Shown here: positions 8,056 to 18,387 of the stretch, piece after piece
Layout of the letters: each line of letters starts with the position of its first letter
Position numbering within the stretch: the stretch's first letter is position 1
Translations under genes and position numbers: made by a program
Virus record (IMG/VR): IMGVR_UViG_3300028925_005141
Location: 1 to 42,916 of that record
Direction: 5' to 3' (one strand)
From: a virus
Length of the DNA: 42,916 nt
Notes under the pieces: generated by a model
What the model saw: only the letters and a program-made list of their open reading frames with translations
What the model was told of the DNA's origin: nothing
Database searches by the model: none

Positions 8056-11000
8056 ATGAATCCTAGATTACGTTATTTACAAAACTTGTATGAGTCTGGT
8101 ACTATTAGTGAACAAAGTTATATTGGTAGAGCTAATATGCTTTATTCTACTAATCCAAAAGATTTCAATGAAGAAGATATAGACTTTATTGAAAAACTAA
8201 ACAAAGATGTTGGCGTAGATTTTAACAGAGATATGGTTGCATCTGAATCTAATTTAGGTACTGTACTAAATCAATTTGCATCTGGTGTTGCTGAAGGTTT
8301 TACAACGTTAGGATGGGCAGAAGAAGCTGATACTACTACAGAAGGTATTGCTAACAAAGTAGGACATCTTATAGGTTTTGCACCTGATATAATAACCAGC
8401 GTATTATCTATGGGTGCTGCAGTACCAGGTATTATAGCTAAAAGAGGTACTGCTAAACTAGCTGTAAAAAGAGGGGTAGGTAGACCTAGTAAAAAGTCTA
8501 TAGCAGAACGTACACAATTAGAAGAACAAGTTGCTAGAGCTACTGCACGTAAAGAATCATTAGAAACATCTGCTAGAAAACTTGGATTAAATATGGGTGA
8601 ACAAGCTGCTAAGATAGAGATTGGTGGCTTTAGACCATTTGCAAAAGCTATTGTATCTGAAGGAAAAGAAAAAGCAGCTAAAGAAGCAGTAGATGAAATT
8701 ACAGATATTAAAGGTTGGCAAATACGTTCTATACCTATGCGTATTGCAGACAAAGCTATTAGTAGTGCAACCGACAAGATAGCAGATACAGGTTTATTAT
8801 CTCAAGGATTTTTTAGTAAAGCATTATTTAAACACCCACAATTCCAAAAGGTAGCTAGAGAGTCTGCACATTTAGGAGTAGCTCTTGGTGCTAGTGCTGT
8901 ATGGAAAGGACCAAAAGCTATTGCAGAATCTACCTTACATGGAGCATTAGCAGGTGCTGTATTTGGTGGTATTGGTGAGTGGGTAAACGTATCTAGATTA
9001 ATAGCTAACCCAAAGACTGAAGAACTTGGTAAACAAGCATTAAGAGTACTAATACAAAATAAACAAAAAGAAGAAATACTAAATGCATTTGCTAGAGGTA
9101 CTGTAGGTTCTGCATTCCAGGGTGGTATGTCTACATTGCAAGGAGCACCATTACCTGACCAGATGTATGAATATCTAATGGGATTCTTTTTTGGTGCACA
9201 TACTAAGTCTGTAAATGAATTAAAACTTAGAAAGATTATTATGGAAAATCCTATGTTGGATGGAACTAAGAATATTGCTAGGTATAAAAAACAAATAGAA
9301 AATGTAAAAGATTATCAGGATGCACCACAAGAAGTTAAAGATGCGTTTGAAAAACATATTGAAGTATTATATCAACAACAAGCACAACAAAATCAACGTA
9401 TTATTAGTGGTAAAATTATTGATAGAGAAATTACCAAAGAAGCTGAAAAAGAAAACATTGATTTATCAAAAGCTACTGCAGAACAAGTAAAAGAATTATC
9501 CGAAAGAGTTGTCGAAAATGACCAAGTAAGAGACCTACCTAATGTAGATAGAGAAATATTTAGAGAAAAAATAGAAAGTGATAAAGCATTTTTAAAAGAA
9601 TTAGCAGAGCATAAAAAAGGTAGAGCTCAAGCTATGAAAGATTTAAATGAACAATTACTACAAGAACTTGGTATTGATTTTGCTGCATTGGTTGACTCAC
9701 AAAAATCAAGTGATATTGTAGACCTTCCAGCTATTAATCGTTCATTAGAAGGATTATACAAAGAAATAAGTAATGACCCTAGATATGAGGGATATTCTAG
9801 AGCAGATTTAAAACGTATGTTATTAAAAAGCGTATATGATGCTAAGTCTTACACGCAATATGTAAAAGACTTTAAAGAAATACACCCTGACTTTGAAGTA
9901 AAATTTAATCAAGTAGGAGAAAATCCATTACGTACATTTTTTATAAGAACAAAAACATATGCTGAAACATCAGAGGTAGCACTTTTATCAGATGGTACTA
10001 CTAAGATGATTAGAAGTGGTGCTAAGAACTTAGAAGTAGATGCTAATGGTAAAAATCTTGTAGCAAAAGAAGCACCAAATGGTATGGATGTACGTTACGG
10101 TAAAGATACTAGAATTATAATTAGACTAGCAGAAACTGGTAAAAATACCAATGAATATGTAGCACCATTAGATATAATGAATCCATCAGAAGCTATATCT
10201 AAATTACAAAAAAGAATGTTCAAAAAAGGATATTACATTTATGGTGCACCAAAAGATAAAGGTACTATCATAGCACACAAGATACCTGCTGGTATTGACC
10301 CTAATACTACCAAAGGTAAAGCATTACTTAAAGATTTAGTTGATGTATTAACTTCAAAAGAAATAGGTGTACCTAAAAAGTTTTTAAAGAAAAATAATGA
10401 CCAGTTGTTTTCTGTATCTAATTTAATATACAAGTTAGTTGATAATGGATACTTAACTGGTACTAGAGATAGTGTTGCACAAATTAGACAAGCTGTGAAA
10501 GAATTTAAACAAGATGTATTAGATGGTAAAATAAACATTGATGTATTAAAAGAAGTTAAGTATGAACCATTGTATCAAGGTAAAGGTATACCAGTTCCTT
10601 CAGAAGCTATGGTAGCTGTAGTAGATAATCTATCTTACGTAGATGGTAATGTAAGAGGATTCTTTAATATGGTTGCTATCAAAGATAAGATATTAAAACG
10701 TTATGATAAAGAATATGAATCTGGAACTGATGGTGGTTTAATTATACGTGATGATGTATTTGATTTAATTGTAGATACCTTTGGATTATCTAGACAAAAT
10801 GGATTTATTAAACCAGTAGTTAGAGCTAGTGCAAGAAATGGTAAGGGTGAAATACGTGGTAAGATTGGTGGATTTAGACCAGAGTCAGAAGGACTAAATC
10901 AATTCATGTTAGATAACAATATTCATATGATGATATATGGTAGCGGTTTAAAATCAAAAGGTAAACTAGAAATCAATGAATTAATAGATGGTAAGAATGA

Positions 11001-14000
11001 TACCTGGTCTTTAAAAGAAGCAGCAGATGTAGCTAAAATTAAACCTGAAGAAGTATTAATTAATCCTGATGTAAATGATTATGTATTTAAGAACTTGATA
11101 GAAATTAATGAAAGAGGAATGTTAAAAGTATACAAGCAACTTCTTGATAAAAATACATTCCAAGATTTGCCTATAGAATACTTTCAAGCATTAGAAACAT
11201 TGAAAGAACAAATGATGGCAGGTCAAGAAAAAGCTACTAAAGAGTTTATTGATGGTGGTCAAGATTTTGTAAACTTTAAATTAGATGATATAGCTACTCA
11301 GTCTATTATTGATGCATTACTAGATAATCCAGTATCTCTAAAGTCTAAAAAGATTATCAGAGATATTATGGAAAATACTAGACAAGATGAGATTGATTTA
11401 TCTGATAGTATGTCTATAGACCCAGCAGACTTGGTTGAGTTAGGACTTACCCCAGAAATATTAAAAAGAACTAATCACGCATTTAATACACAGCTTGAAT
11501 ACAAAAACTTTATTAGTAATAAACTAGCTAGATATATTTTAAATAGAGGTAATCAAATAAAAGTAAAGCATGGATTTAAAGCATACTCTGGACTGTATAC
11601 TCAGAAGATGCAAAAAGATTTTAATTTAAAAGATAATGAGTTTATGCTTGGAGATTCTATGCGTGATATGCTTGTAGAAGTAAGAGGTGTAGAAAAACCT
11701 ATAAGACTTGAAGATGCTTTTGAAACATTTAAAACATTAAATTATAGGTCTAATAGAAAAGAGTATATGGCATACAAAGAAGCCTTAACTTATCTTATTA
11801 TGAGAACACCAAATAGTGGTAATGGTGGTGTACGTGCATTAGAGTTTGTTGGATTTAAAAAGAAAGGTGGATTTAACTTTTTTGCTAATGAATTAAATAG
11901 TGAATACCTTGGTGGTAAAGATAATGATGGTGATACTGTTACTGGATATCAATCATTACCAGGTGTTATGAAAAAAGCATTTGGACAAGATAAAATATTT
12001 TATGAATTGAATGATGGTGATGTAAATAAACCTACTAAAGATTTAAAGGGTATGCCAGATAAATACAATCCTGGTAAAACAATAGCTGAAACTAGATTTG
12101 GTATTGACTTTGGGGAAGTAAGCAAGAAAACATACGGATATAGTAATACAGGAGGATTTGAAGTTTCTACAAAAGGAAATTTTCTTGGAAAACAATTTAG
12201 TGCTTTAAACGCTAAGTTAAAAGATGGAAGAACTATAGAATTGGCTTATATGCAAGCTAAAGGTTATAAAACTATTTCAGCTGGGAAAAGGAAAAAAGCT
12301 AGAGACCCTATAACAAAAGAAATAATAAAAGATTTTGATTATTATGGTGTATATAAAGGATTATGGAAACAATGGGCTAAAGAAAATCCTGGAAAAATAA
12401 AAGAACTAAAAGATTTTTTAGATAAAAATAATATTACAACATTAACTGATAAATTTGCAACTACACAAAATAGACAAGATAGAGCAATAGCTGAAATACT
12501 AAACGAACAAACAATAAGCAAGAAAACATTTGGTGAACAACTTGGTGAAATGTTAAGTAGCGAGATGAGATTAAAAGCTGGTAAAGCTGCATATGAAGGT
12601 AAAAAAGCTACAGGATTTATTGTGAATGCTACAACAGAATTTCAAATGTTATTTGATATGATTAAGAATAATGATGGAGTAATAGATTTAGGTAATGGAT
12701 ATCAAATAAAAATTAGGTTAGATGACTTTAACTTTTTGAAAGATGTAAGTTATGTTGGTATTAATACAGCAGTAGACTCTTCAGAATATATAAGTATTCG
12801 ACCTGTAAAAGATAATGTGCAACAAATGTTCCAAGACTTTTTTAAAGTAGAGCTACAAGGTTCTGATGTTACTCAAGATTTAAACTGGTATAAATTTAAG
12901 AAAGACCCTACTACTATTATGCCTAGTTTTAGAAACTTTGCTAAAGCAATTAGTAGTAAAAAAGAAGTAACATTTAACTTGACTGGCGAACGTTCTCTAT
13001 ATGAACAAGCACAAACATTTATTTTTGAGTGGGGTAAGTTTGGATTAAAAGGTGATACATATTCAAACTACTACTTACAAACAGCTAGAAAGATAGCTGA
13101 CCTTGAAATGACCAATGATATTTTTAGCTTTGACTTTGCTAGACCAGCAGATATTGCAGTAGCATTACAACGTATATATAAGAACGTAAGAGGTAGAAAA
13201 GTATTTGAAGAACTTGGTATTGCTGATTTATATAGAGATTTAAATCCAGAGTTTCTAGCAAGAGAACTTACTGATGGTAAAAACATTAGAGGTAAAACAA
13301 ATAATCTTATAGGATTAGACTTACTAACAAAACAAGCAGAGGTTATAGTTGACTTGCTATCTATGGCAGGATATAGAAGAGAAGCTATTATGTCAGATTT
13401 AGAACTTGTTGTAGCTAATACATTTAGTATTAAACAAAAAGGTTTAAACAAGATAGAATTAAGTAAAGAAATTATTGCAGCAAAAGAGGCATTAACAAAC
13501 ACTATAGAAGCTAAGTTAGGTAAAGGTAAAAAACTTACATCCAAATATAAGAAACAATTATTTAGATTTTATGACTTTGCTTTATTAGCACACCCAGTTG
13601 TTAAGTTATCTGCAAATCCAAAGCTTGGTATTAAATTAAGTCAAGTAAGCGACAATAAAGGAAAGTTTGGTCAAAAAGAAATAACCCTAAATGAAGGATA
13701 TGAATTAATTAAAACATATCATAGAGAGATAGATAAATTAAATCCAGAAGGTAAAGACTTAGAATATAGTAATGAAATTAATGGTATTTTTAAAGACATT
13801 AGAACTATAGAAAATGCTATAGACAGTTTACAAGAGAAACTTACATTTGAATCTCCTGCTATTGACCCTATGAATACTAGATTATTTTTTACTAAGATAG
13901 ATAATATCTATAATAAAGCTGCTGAAATTAATGCAGGTAAAAATGTAGAGGTAGAAGTAGAAGTAGGTACTCCTAAAAAACCACAAAAAGAAAAAGTAAA

Positions 14001-17000
14001 ATTAGAAGATATTAATGAAGAAGTAGCAAAAGAAATAGAAAAAGATACTGGTGAAAAACTAAATGAAATAAAAGTAGTTAAAGAAACATATAAAAAGATT
14101 ACTAAACTTGATTTAGAGAAAGCTTTGGATGACCCTAAAATAAATCCTTTTGGTAGAATACAATTAAGAAGATTAAAAAACATATTAGATAGGAATCCTC
14201 ATCTCACAAAAACAATAGATGCTCAGTATGAAATGTTTTTACAAGGTACTGATTTTATGACATTTCAACTTTCTAAAGAGTTTACTGATGCAACAGCTAA
14301 AGACTTAAAGAAGTTTAATGATTACCTAGAAAACATTATGACCCCTGGTGCTATTAAAAAGTTTTTAACTAGAAAATATATAAAAGAAAATAAAGAAACA
14401 GGTAAGTATGAAATTGTTGGTGCTCCAGGATGGGCTGCTCATTTTATTACCAATACATTAAATAACCAATTAAAGTTTGCAGTAATGCAAGATAAAAGTT
14501 CTCAGCTAAAAGATATAGAAACTGTTGTTTTGGATAAGAATGGTAATATAAAAATTAAAAAAGGACAAGTGCCTTTATCTACTATGGAATATAATACCAT
14601 GTTAGCTTTAGCATTTCATAGAATAGGTAACGCTTCTGATAAAGAAATACAAAACTTAATAGAAGAAAATATACGATTAGTGAAACCAGAAGATTCCAAA
14701 CAAGTAAAAGATTACAATTTATTATTTAAATATATTATGGCTGCTAGAGAATATAATAATGGTGCTTATTATGCTGGTGTTAAAAATCAAGCAGCAAAGG
14801 ATAACATTAAAGAAAAATATAATACTTTTAAAAAAGAGTATGATAGAATGATAGCAGATAAACAAACATTTAAGTTTGCTGCAGAAGGTGTTGAAGGTGG
14901 TCAACGTATACGTAAAGGTGTAGAAGAAGTAGGTAATATGATTAATGATGCTTACACAAATATTATGACCAGAACATTAAATGATGTTATTAAAAGTAGA
15001 TATGAGTTCTTGAAAGGTAAGCTTGATAAATTAGGTTTTGATACTAACCAATATAAAATACCAAAGAAATTACAAGTAGCTAAATCTAAAGACAATGTAA
15101 AGAAACAAATTGATTTTGAAATACAACAGCTAGAACAAATATTCCTTGATAAAAATGGATTGTTAAGTGACTCTAGAAAGATTGATGCATTGTATACTAA
15201 GTTACAAGAAATGGTAATTAGAAATCCATTAGAAGCGTTAAGACAAATGCCATCTTTAACTGACGTAAACTTTTTAAGATACTATCAAAGATTAAATGAC
15301 CATTTATCTAGAAAGTTTCCAGAAATAAATTTTGATAAACAACTAAGTAAAAAAGATTATGAGTTAGTAAAAACAGAAATTGATGCATATAAAAAATTAA
15401 TTAAACCAAATAAGTCTATTGGTATTGGAAGATACGAAGATGCAAATGGTTTAGTAAAAAGATATGTTCCTCATACTGGACAATTTGATACAATCAAAAG
15501 AACTGAAAAAAATGGTGAAGCTATTGATAAGTTAATTGAAGCTAAGATAAATAGAGTTACAAAAAATGAAAAACTATTAGCACGTATTGATGCTAAGTTT
15601 GCTGTTAGTGCAAGAACAGAAGCTGATAAAGCAGCAGCAATAGCTAGATATAGAGTATATTTGGATAGTAAGTTTGCAGGATATAGAACTAAAAATGTAA
15701 ATCCAGAAACTGATGCTCAGGAAATAGCAGTTATTGAAGACTTTACACTTACAAGACCTATGGATGTTTTTAAAAGCAATGGTAATCTAAGGTCACGTGG
15801 TAGTGAAGTTAGTCTTCCAGAATGGGATATGTCTATTAATCACATAGAACGATATGTAGGTGCACAATATAGAAACTTATTAAATAGCAACTTATCATTA
15901 AAAATAAATAGTAATATAAAACGTTTTGTTAAAGAAAATCCTTTTGGTACTGATAAAAACATTACTGAATCTTGGGCATACTTTATGATGGATGTAGCTA
16001 AGAATCAAATGGGATTACCTAGTTTACGTAATTTTGACATTCATGGTATCACCAAAGATGAATTAGGTTTATTAAAAAAATATATGAACAATAAACTATC
16101 ACAAGAAGGATTAGGTTTATCTTCAAAAGATAAAGACTTCTTAGCAAGAATTGAAGCTAATGTTGGTTTGGATATATTTCAAAGAGCACAACTTAATAGT
16201 TATATTAATAATGCTAGAAAAAAGAACACCATATCTGCCAAAGAAATACAAGAAAAAGCAGACAACATGGCTTACAACTTTAGATTAAATAACATTAAAG
16301 ATTTAGCACAAGGTAAAAACATTAACAAGATTGGTCGTTTTAATTCTGCATATCAATTAATGACTGATGAATCTGTAGTAAACTTTACAGAAAAAATAGA
16401 TAGATTGTTTGGTGGTAAAATATTAAAAGATGCACCTAAAGAACGTATAGCACGTGATAGATATATTTCACAGTTAGGTCAAAAGCTCAATGCATTAGAA
16501 GGTCAGTTTGAAATGATGTCATTGTTGTTTCACCCTAAAACATTTTTAACAAATCTTTATGGTGGTTTTACTAATACCATTACTGATGTAGGTTTAAAAC
16601 CATTTACTGATTCATTAAAGAATGAATGGTGGGAAGATAATGTATGGGGTGAGAATACTACCTATACAATACAAGACTCTGCTACTGGTAAAACTATAAA
16701 GAAAACTATACGTACTAGAAGAGACTGGGAAGAGTGGCAAGCATTCATTGGTATTTTTGAAGATATGTTAATTAATGAAGCTGCTAAAGATGCACGATTC
16801 CAAAGACAAGGATTGATTATACCTTTTGAACAAGCAGCTAAAAGAATTAATAGATTAATTGGTGAAAAAGGTTTAAGAACAAATAAAAAACTAAAAGAGT
16901 TTGATGACTTTGCAGATTTAACATTAATGGAAGCAGCAAAAGAAGCTGGAGTCTGGGAAGCTTTAAAGAATACTGGTGCTACATTTATGAGAAGTTCTGA

Positions 17001-17760
17001 GTTTTTATTACGTAGTAGAACTTGGGATGCTGCATATATTAACACCAGAAAAATATTAGGAGAGTTTGGAGAATCATTACCATTTGATAGTCCTATATTA
17101 ATTGAAATAGCAAATAGAACTGTAGAAGCATCTCAGTTTATTTATCATGCTACACAAAGACCAAACATTGCTAATACATCACTTGGTAGAATTATGACAC
17201 GTTTCCATCCTTATGCTTGGAATAGTATTGGTAGAAGAATTAAAACATATAAAGGTGCATTTGCAGATGAATGGTCAGGTGGACATAACACTCAAAGAGC
17301 ACAACGTCAATTAACTGCAGACCTTATGGCCTTAGCATTAGCTAATATATTTGTTGCTAGTATTTTTGATTATGCATTATCACCACCAATGAATTGGATG
17401 CAAGATAGTGCTGCATTACTATTTGGTGATAAAAAAGCAAGAGATAGAGCATTCTTTAGTCCTTATCCTCATCCAGCATTAGCACCATTAACTATTGCTA
17501 CACCACCTATTGCTCGTTTTGTTTTGAATCCTATAACTGCAATACTAAATAATGACTTTGAAGATTTTCAAAAGTATACATTATATACCTATATGCCATT
17601 TGGTAGATTCTATAGAGATGCTAAAAAAACATTTAATAGTCCAGCAATGATGGGTGAGTTTATGTTTGGTGTTCCAGTTCACACAATGCATAGGATACGT
17701 AGAAAAGCAATGCAGTCAGATGCAGAAGAAATGCCAGATGAAGAGCAAGTTTCTGAGTAA
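8056..17760 (+). CDS. Giant virion protein with double-psi beta-barrel RNA polymerase signature
   Basis: 3234 residues, 23% of the genome. Residues 1250-1252 are RTP, followed by ALEFVGF and then DNDGD at 1289-1293. The beta' subunit of bacterial RNA polymerase has RAP, AFEPV and NADFDGD with a nearly equal interval (Arg to first Asp about 35, here 39). The three Asp would bind catalytic Mg. Upstream, QIKVKHGFKAY holds K1169, K1171 and K1175, where single-chain polymerases have the beta-like barrel with catalytic lysines. The N-terminal 400 residues have several hydrophobic Gly/Ala segments, and another lies near 3090-3110 (LMALALANIFVASIFDYAL), as in ejected proteins. Likely role: packaged, injected with DNA, transcribes early genes. 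Family comparison is with crAss-like virion polymerases; the polymerase call is inference from motifs and must be tested by profile search. Confidence 0.65.
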   Translation: MNPRLRYLQNLYESGTISEQSYIGRANMLYSTNPKDFNEEDIDFIEKLNKDVGVDFNRDMVASESNLGTVLNQFASGVAEGFTTLGWAEEADTTTEGIANKVGHLIGFAPDIITSVLSMGAAVPGIIAKRGTAKLAVKRGVGRPSKKSIAERTQLEEQVARATARKESLETSARKLGLNMGEQAAKIEIGGFRPFAKAIVSEGKEKAAKEAVDEITDIKGWQIRSIPMRIADKAISSATDKIADTGLLSQGFFSKALFKHPQFQKVARESAHLGVALGASAVWKGPKAIAESTLHGALAGAVFGGIGEWVNVSRLIANPKTEELGKQALRVLIQNKQKEEILNAFARGTVGSAFQGGMSTLQGAPLPDQMYEYLMGFFFGAHTKSVNELKLRKIIMENPMLDGTKNIARYKKQIENVKDYQDAPQEVKDAFEKHIEVLYQQQAQQNQRIISGKIIDREITKEAEKENIDLSKATAEQVKELSERVVENDQVRDLPNVDREIFREKIESDKAFLKELAEHKKGRAQAMKDLNEQLLQELGIDFAALVDSQKSSDIVDLPAINRSLEGLYKEISNDPRYEGYSRADLKRMLLKSVYDAKSYTQYVKDFKEIHPDFEVKFNQVGENPLRTFFIRTKTYAETSEVALLSDGTTKMIRSGAKNLEVDANGKNLVAKEAPNGMDVRYGKDTRIIIRLAETGKNTNEYVAPLDIMNPSEAISKLQKRMFKKGYYIYGAPKDKGTIIAHKIPAGIDPNTTKGKALLKDLVDVLTSKEIGVPKKFLKKNNDQLFSVSNLIYKLVDNGYLTGTRDSVAQIRQAVKEFKQDVLDGKINIDVLKEVKYEPLYQGKGIPVPSEAMVAVVDNLSYVDGNVRGFFNMVAIKDKILKRYDKEYESGTDGGLIIRDDVFDLIVDTFGLSRQNGFIKPVVRASARNGKGEIRGKIGGFRPESEGLNQFMLDNNIHMMIYGSGLKSKGKLEINELIDGKNDTWSLKEAADVAKIKPEEVLINPDVNDYVFKNLIEINERGMLKVYKQLLDKNTFQDLPIEYFQALETLKEQMMAGQEKATKEFIDGGQDFVNFKLDDIATQSIIDALLDNPVSLKSKKIIRDIMENTRQDEIDLSDSMSIDPADLVELGLTPEILKRTNHAFNTQLEYKNFISNKLARYILNRGNQIKVKHGFKAYSGLYTQKMQKDFNLKDNEFMLGDSMRDMLVEVRGVEKPIRLEDAFETFKTLNYRSNRKEYMAYKEALTYLIMRTPNSGNGGVRALEFVGFKKKGGFNFFANELNSEYLGGKDNDGDTVTGYQSLPGVMKKAFGQDKIFYELNDGDVNKPTKDLKGMPDKYNPGKTIAETRFGIDFGEVSKKTYGYSNTGGFEVSTKGNFLGKQFSALNAKLKDGRTIELAYMQAKGYKTISAGKRKKARDPITKEIIKDFDYYGVYKGLWKQWAKENPGKIKELKDFLDKNNITTLTDKFATTQNRQDRAIAEILNEQTISKKTFGEQLGEMLSSEMRLKAGKAAYEGKKATGFIVNATTEFQMLFDMIKNNDGVIDLGNGYQIKIRLDDFNFLKDVSYVGINTAVDSSEYISIRPVKDNVQQMFQDFFKVELQGSDVTQDLNWYKFKKDPTTIMPSFRNFAKAISSKKEVTFNLTGERSLYEQAQTFIFEWGKFGLKGDTYSNYYLQTARKIADLEMTNDIFSFDFARPADIAVALQRIYKNVRGRKVFEELGIADLYRDLNPEFLARELTDGKNIRGKTNNLIGLDLLTKQAEVIVDLLSMAGYRREAIMSDLELVVANTFSIKQKGLNKIELSKEIIAAKEALTNTIEAKLGKGKKLTSKYKKQLFRFYDFALLAHPVVKLSANPKLGIKLSQVSDNKGKFGQKEITLNEGYELIKTYHREIDKLNPEGKDLEYSNEINGIFKDIRTIENAIDSLQEKLTFESPAIDPMNTRLFFTKIDNIYNKAAEINAGKNVEVEVEVGTPKKPQKEKVKLEDINEEVAKEIEKDTGEKLNEIKVVKETYKKITKLDLEKALDDPKINPFGRIQLRRLKNILDRNPHLTKTIDAQYEMFLQGTDFMTFQLSKEFTDATAKDLKKFNDYLENIMTPGAIKKFLTRKYIKENKETGKYEIVGAPGWAAHFITNTLNNQLKFAVMQDKSSQLKDIETVVLDKNGNIKIKKGQVPLSTMEYNTMLALAFHRIGNASDKEIQNLIEENIRLVKPEDSKQVKDYNLLFKYIMAAREYNNGAYYAGVKNQAAKDNIKEKYNTFKKEYDRMIADKQTFKFAAEGVEGGQRIRKGVEEVGNMINDAYTNIMTRTLNDVIKSRYEFLKGKLDKLGFDTNQYKIPKKLQVAKSKDNVKKQIDFEIQQLEQIFLDKNGLLSDSRKIDALYTKLQEMVIRNPLEALRQMPSLTDVNFLRYYQRLNDHLSRKFPEINFDKQLSKKDYELVKTEIDAYKKLIKPNKSIGIGRYEDANGLVKRYVPHTGQFDTIKRTEKNGEAIDKLIEAKINRVTKNEKLLARIDAKFAVSARTEADKAAAIARYRVYLDSKFAGYRTKNVNPETDAQEIAVIEDFTLTRPMDVFKSNGNLRSRGSEVSLPEWDMSINHIERYVGAQYRNLLNSNLSLKINSNIKRFVKENPFGTDKNITESWAYFMMDVAKNQMGLPSLRNFDIHGITKDELGLLKKYMNNKLSQEGLGLSSKDKDFLARIEANVGLDIFQRAQLNSYINNARKKNTISAKEIQEKADNMAYNFRLNNIKDLAQGKNINKIGRFNSAYQLMTDESVVNFTEKIDRLFGGKILKDAPKERIARDRYISQLGQKLNALEGQFEMMSLLFHPKTFLTNLYGGFTNTITDVGLKPFTDSLKNEWWEDNVWGENTTYTIQDSATGKTIKKTIRTRRDWEEWQAFIGIFEDMLINEAAKDARFQRQGLIIPFEQAAKRINRLIGEKGLRTNKKLKEFDDFADLTLMEAAKEAGVWEALKNTGATFMRSSEFLLRSRTWDAAYINTRKILGEFGESLPFDSPILIEIANRTVEASQFIYHATQRPNIANTSLGRIMTRFHPYAWNSIGRRIKTYKGAFADEWSGGHNTQRAQRQLTADLMALALANIFVASIFDYALSPPMNWMQDSAALLFGDKKARDRAFFSPYPHPALAPLTIATPPIARFVLNPITAILNNDFEDFQKYTLYTYMPFGRFYRDAKKTFNSPAMMGEFMFGVPVHTMHRIRRKAMQSDAEEMPDEEQVSE

Positions 17761-17780
17761 ATATACCATTAATATAGGTT

Positions 17781-17866
17781 TAGCCCTCTAATCGATGCGA
17801 CATCGCATTATCTTTTATTAGGCGATAGTTAGTATTAAAAAAATATTTTACGAGCTTCTAGGGCTA
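17781..17866. other. Long-range and local stems in the convergent intergenic region
   Basis: The stretch after the giant gene holds TAGCCCT (17781-17787), exactly complementary to AGGGCTA (17860-17866) within the loop of the terminator stem. Between them lies CGATGCGACATCGCAT (17793-17808), which can fold as CGATG/CATCG or ATGCG/CGCAT. The first pairing would compete with or cap the terminator, so termination might be switchable. Only sequence complementarity is seen; regulation is inference. Confidence 0.4.
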
Positions 17867-17884
17867 TTCTCGTGGACTTTTTTT
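17850..17884. terminator. Bidirectional intrinsic terminator between converging operons
   Basis: ACGAG (17850-17854) pairs with CTCGT (17869-17873) around a 14-base loop. Seven T (17878-17884) follow on the + strand; on the - strand the stem is followed by AAAATATTTTTTT. The stem is short, but it is at the meeting point of the two transcription blocks and has T-tracts on both sides. It overlaps the last codons of the leftward 49-residue ORF. Confidence 0.5.
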
Positions 17885-18013
17885 GAGCAACTTGTCATTT
17901 TCTTTAGATAAATCACTCAAAATACGTTTTAATGGAAATTTTTTAGTAAATATGTAATTATTTTTATTTAATTCATATTCTTTGGTTAAACTCCAGGTTT
18001 TATCTTCTTTCAT
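17864..18013 (-). CDS. Small hypothetical protein, last gene of the leftward block
   Basis: A 49-residue ORF (begins MKEDKTWSLTKEYELN, ends KKSPRE). Its ATG overlaps the TGA of the upstream nuclease-like gene as ATGA, the classic sign of translational coupling, which makes the ORF credible in spite of its size. It is rich in Lys, Asn and Leu and has no recognised motif. Its 3' end is inside the convergent terminator. Confidence 0.6.
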   Translation of the reverse strand: MKEDKTWSLTKEYELNKNNYIFTKKFPLKRILSDLSKENDKLLKKSPRE

Positions 18014-18387
18014 TGTACCTTTCTTATACCTTCCATTAATCTTTCTACACTTACTAATACACCTAGTGATGTATTGTTATCACCACCAGGCATATCTTTT
18101 ACGCATAGTCTAGCTTTAATTAAATAACGTAATGCTTTTTTTAATAGTTCTGTATCAACAATAAGAATGCAACCATCTTGTAATATGTATGCCCACTTAT
18201 TAGCTTTGGTAGTTTTAATACCAGATGGTTTACCTCTTGATTCATATTCTATATATACATTACCAGTTTGTTGAGTTTGTCTATCACGCTTTACTTCAAC
18301 TTCAGAATCGTTTAATAGTTTAGCAATTTCAGTTTCACCTTCTTGACCAAACTTTAAATCGTATTGAAAATCAGAATTATGCTTCAT
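18010..18387 (-). CDS. PDDEXK-like nuclease
   Basis: A 125-residue protein. After an N-terminal helix with QEGETEIAKLL comes EVEVKRD (residues 29-35, an ExK signature), then GNVYIEYESRGKPSGIKTT (42-60) and KWAYIL. This order, acidic helix, ExK strand and an E-rich strand followed by Gly-Lys-Pro-Ser-Gly, is that of small PDDEXK-fold phage endonucleases that cut or process DNA. It overlaps the GroES-like gene by one base. Exact substrate unknown; it may work with the replication proteins or degrade host DNA. Confidence 0.6.
   Translation of the reverse strand: MKHNSDFQYDLKFGQEGETEIAKLLNDSEVEVKRDRQTQQTGNVYIEYESRGKPSGIKTTKANKWAYILQDGCILIVDTELLKKALRYLIKARLCVKDMPGGDNNTSLGVLVSVERLMEGIRKVQ

Noticed and set aside
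13071-14904. Leftward ORFs inside the giant gene
   Set aside because: Hydrophobic, Ser/Leu-rich shadows without ribosome sites or coupling.
8056-17760. T7/N4-type single-subunit RNA polymerase in the giant protein
   Set aside because: I did not see the right-handed polymerase motifs (for example the RxxxKxxxxxxYG or HDxxxD types); the DxDGD barrel signature fits better.
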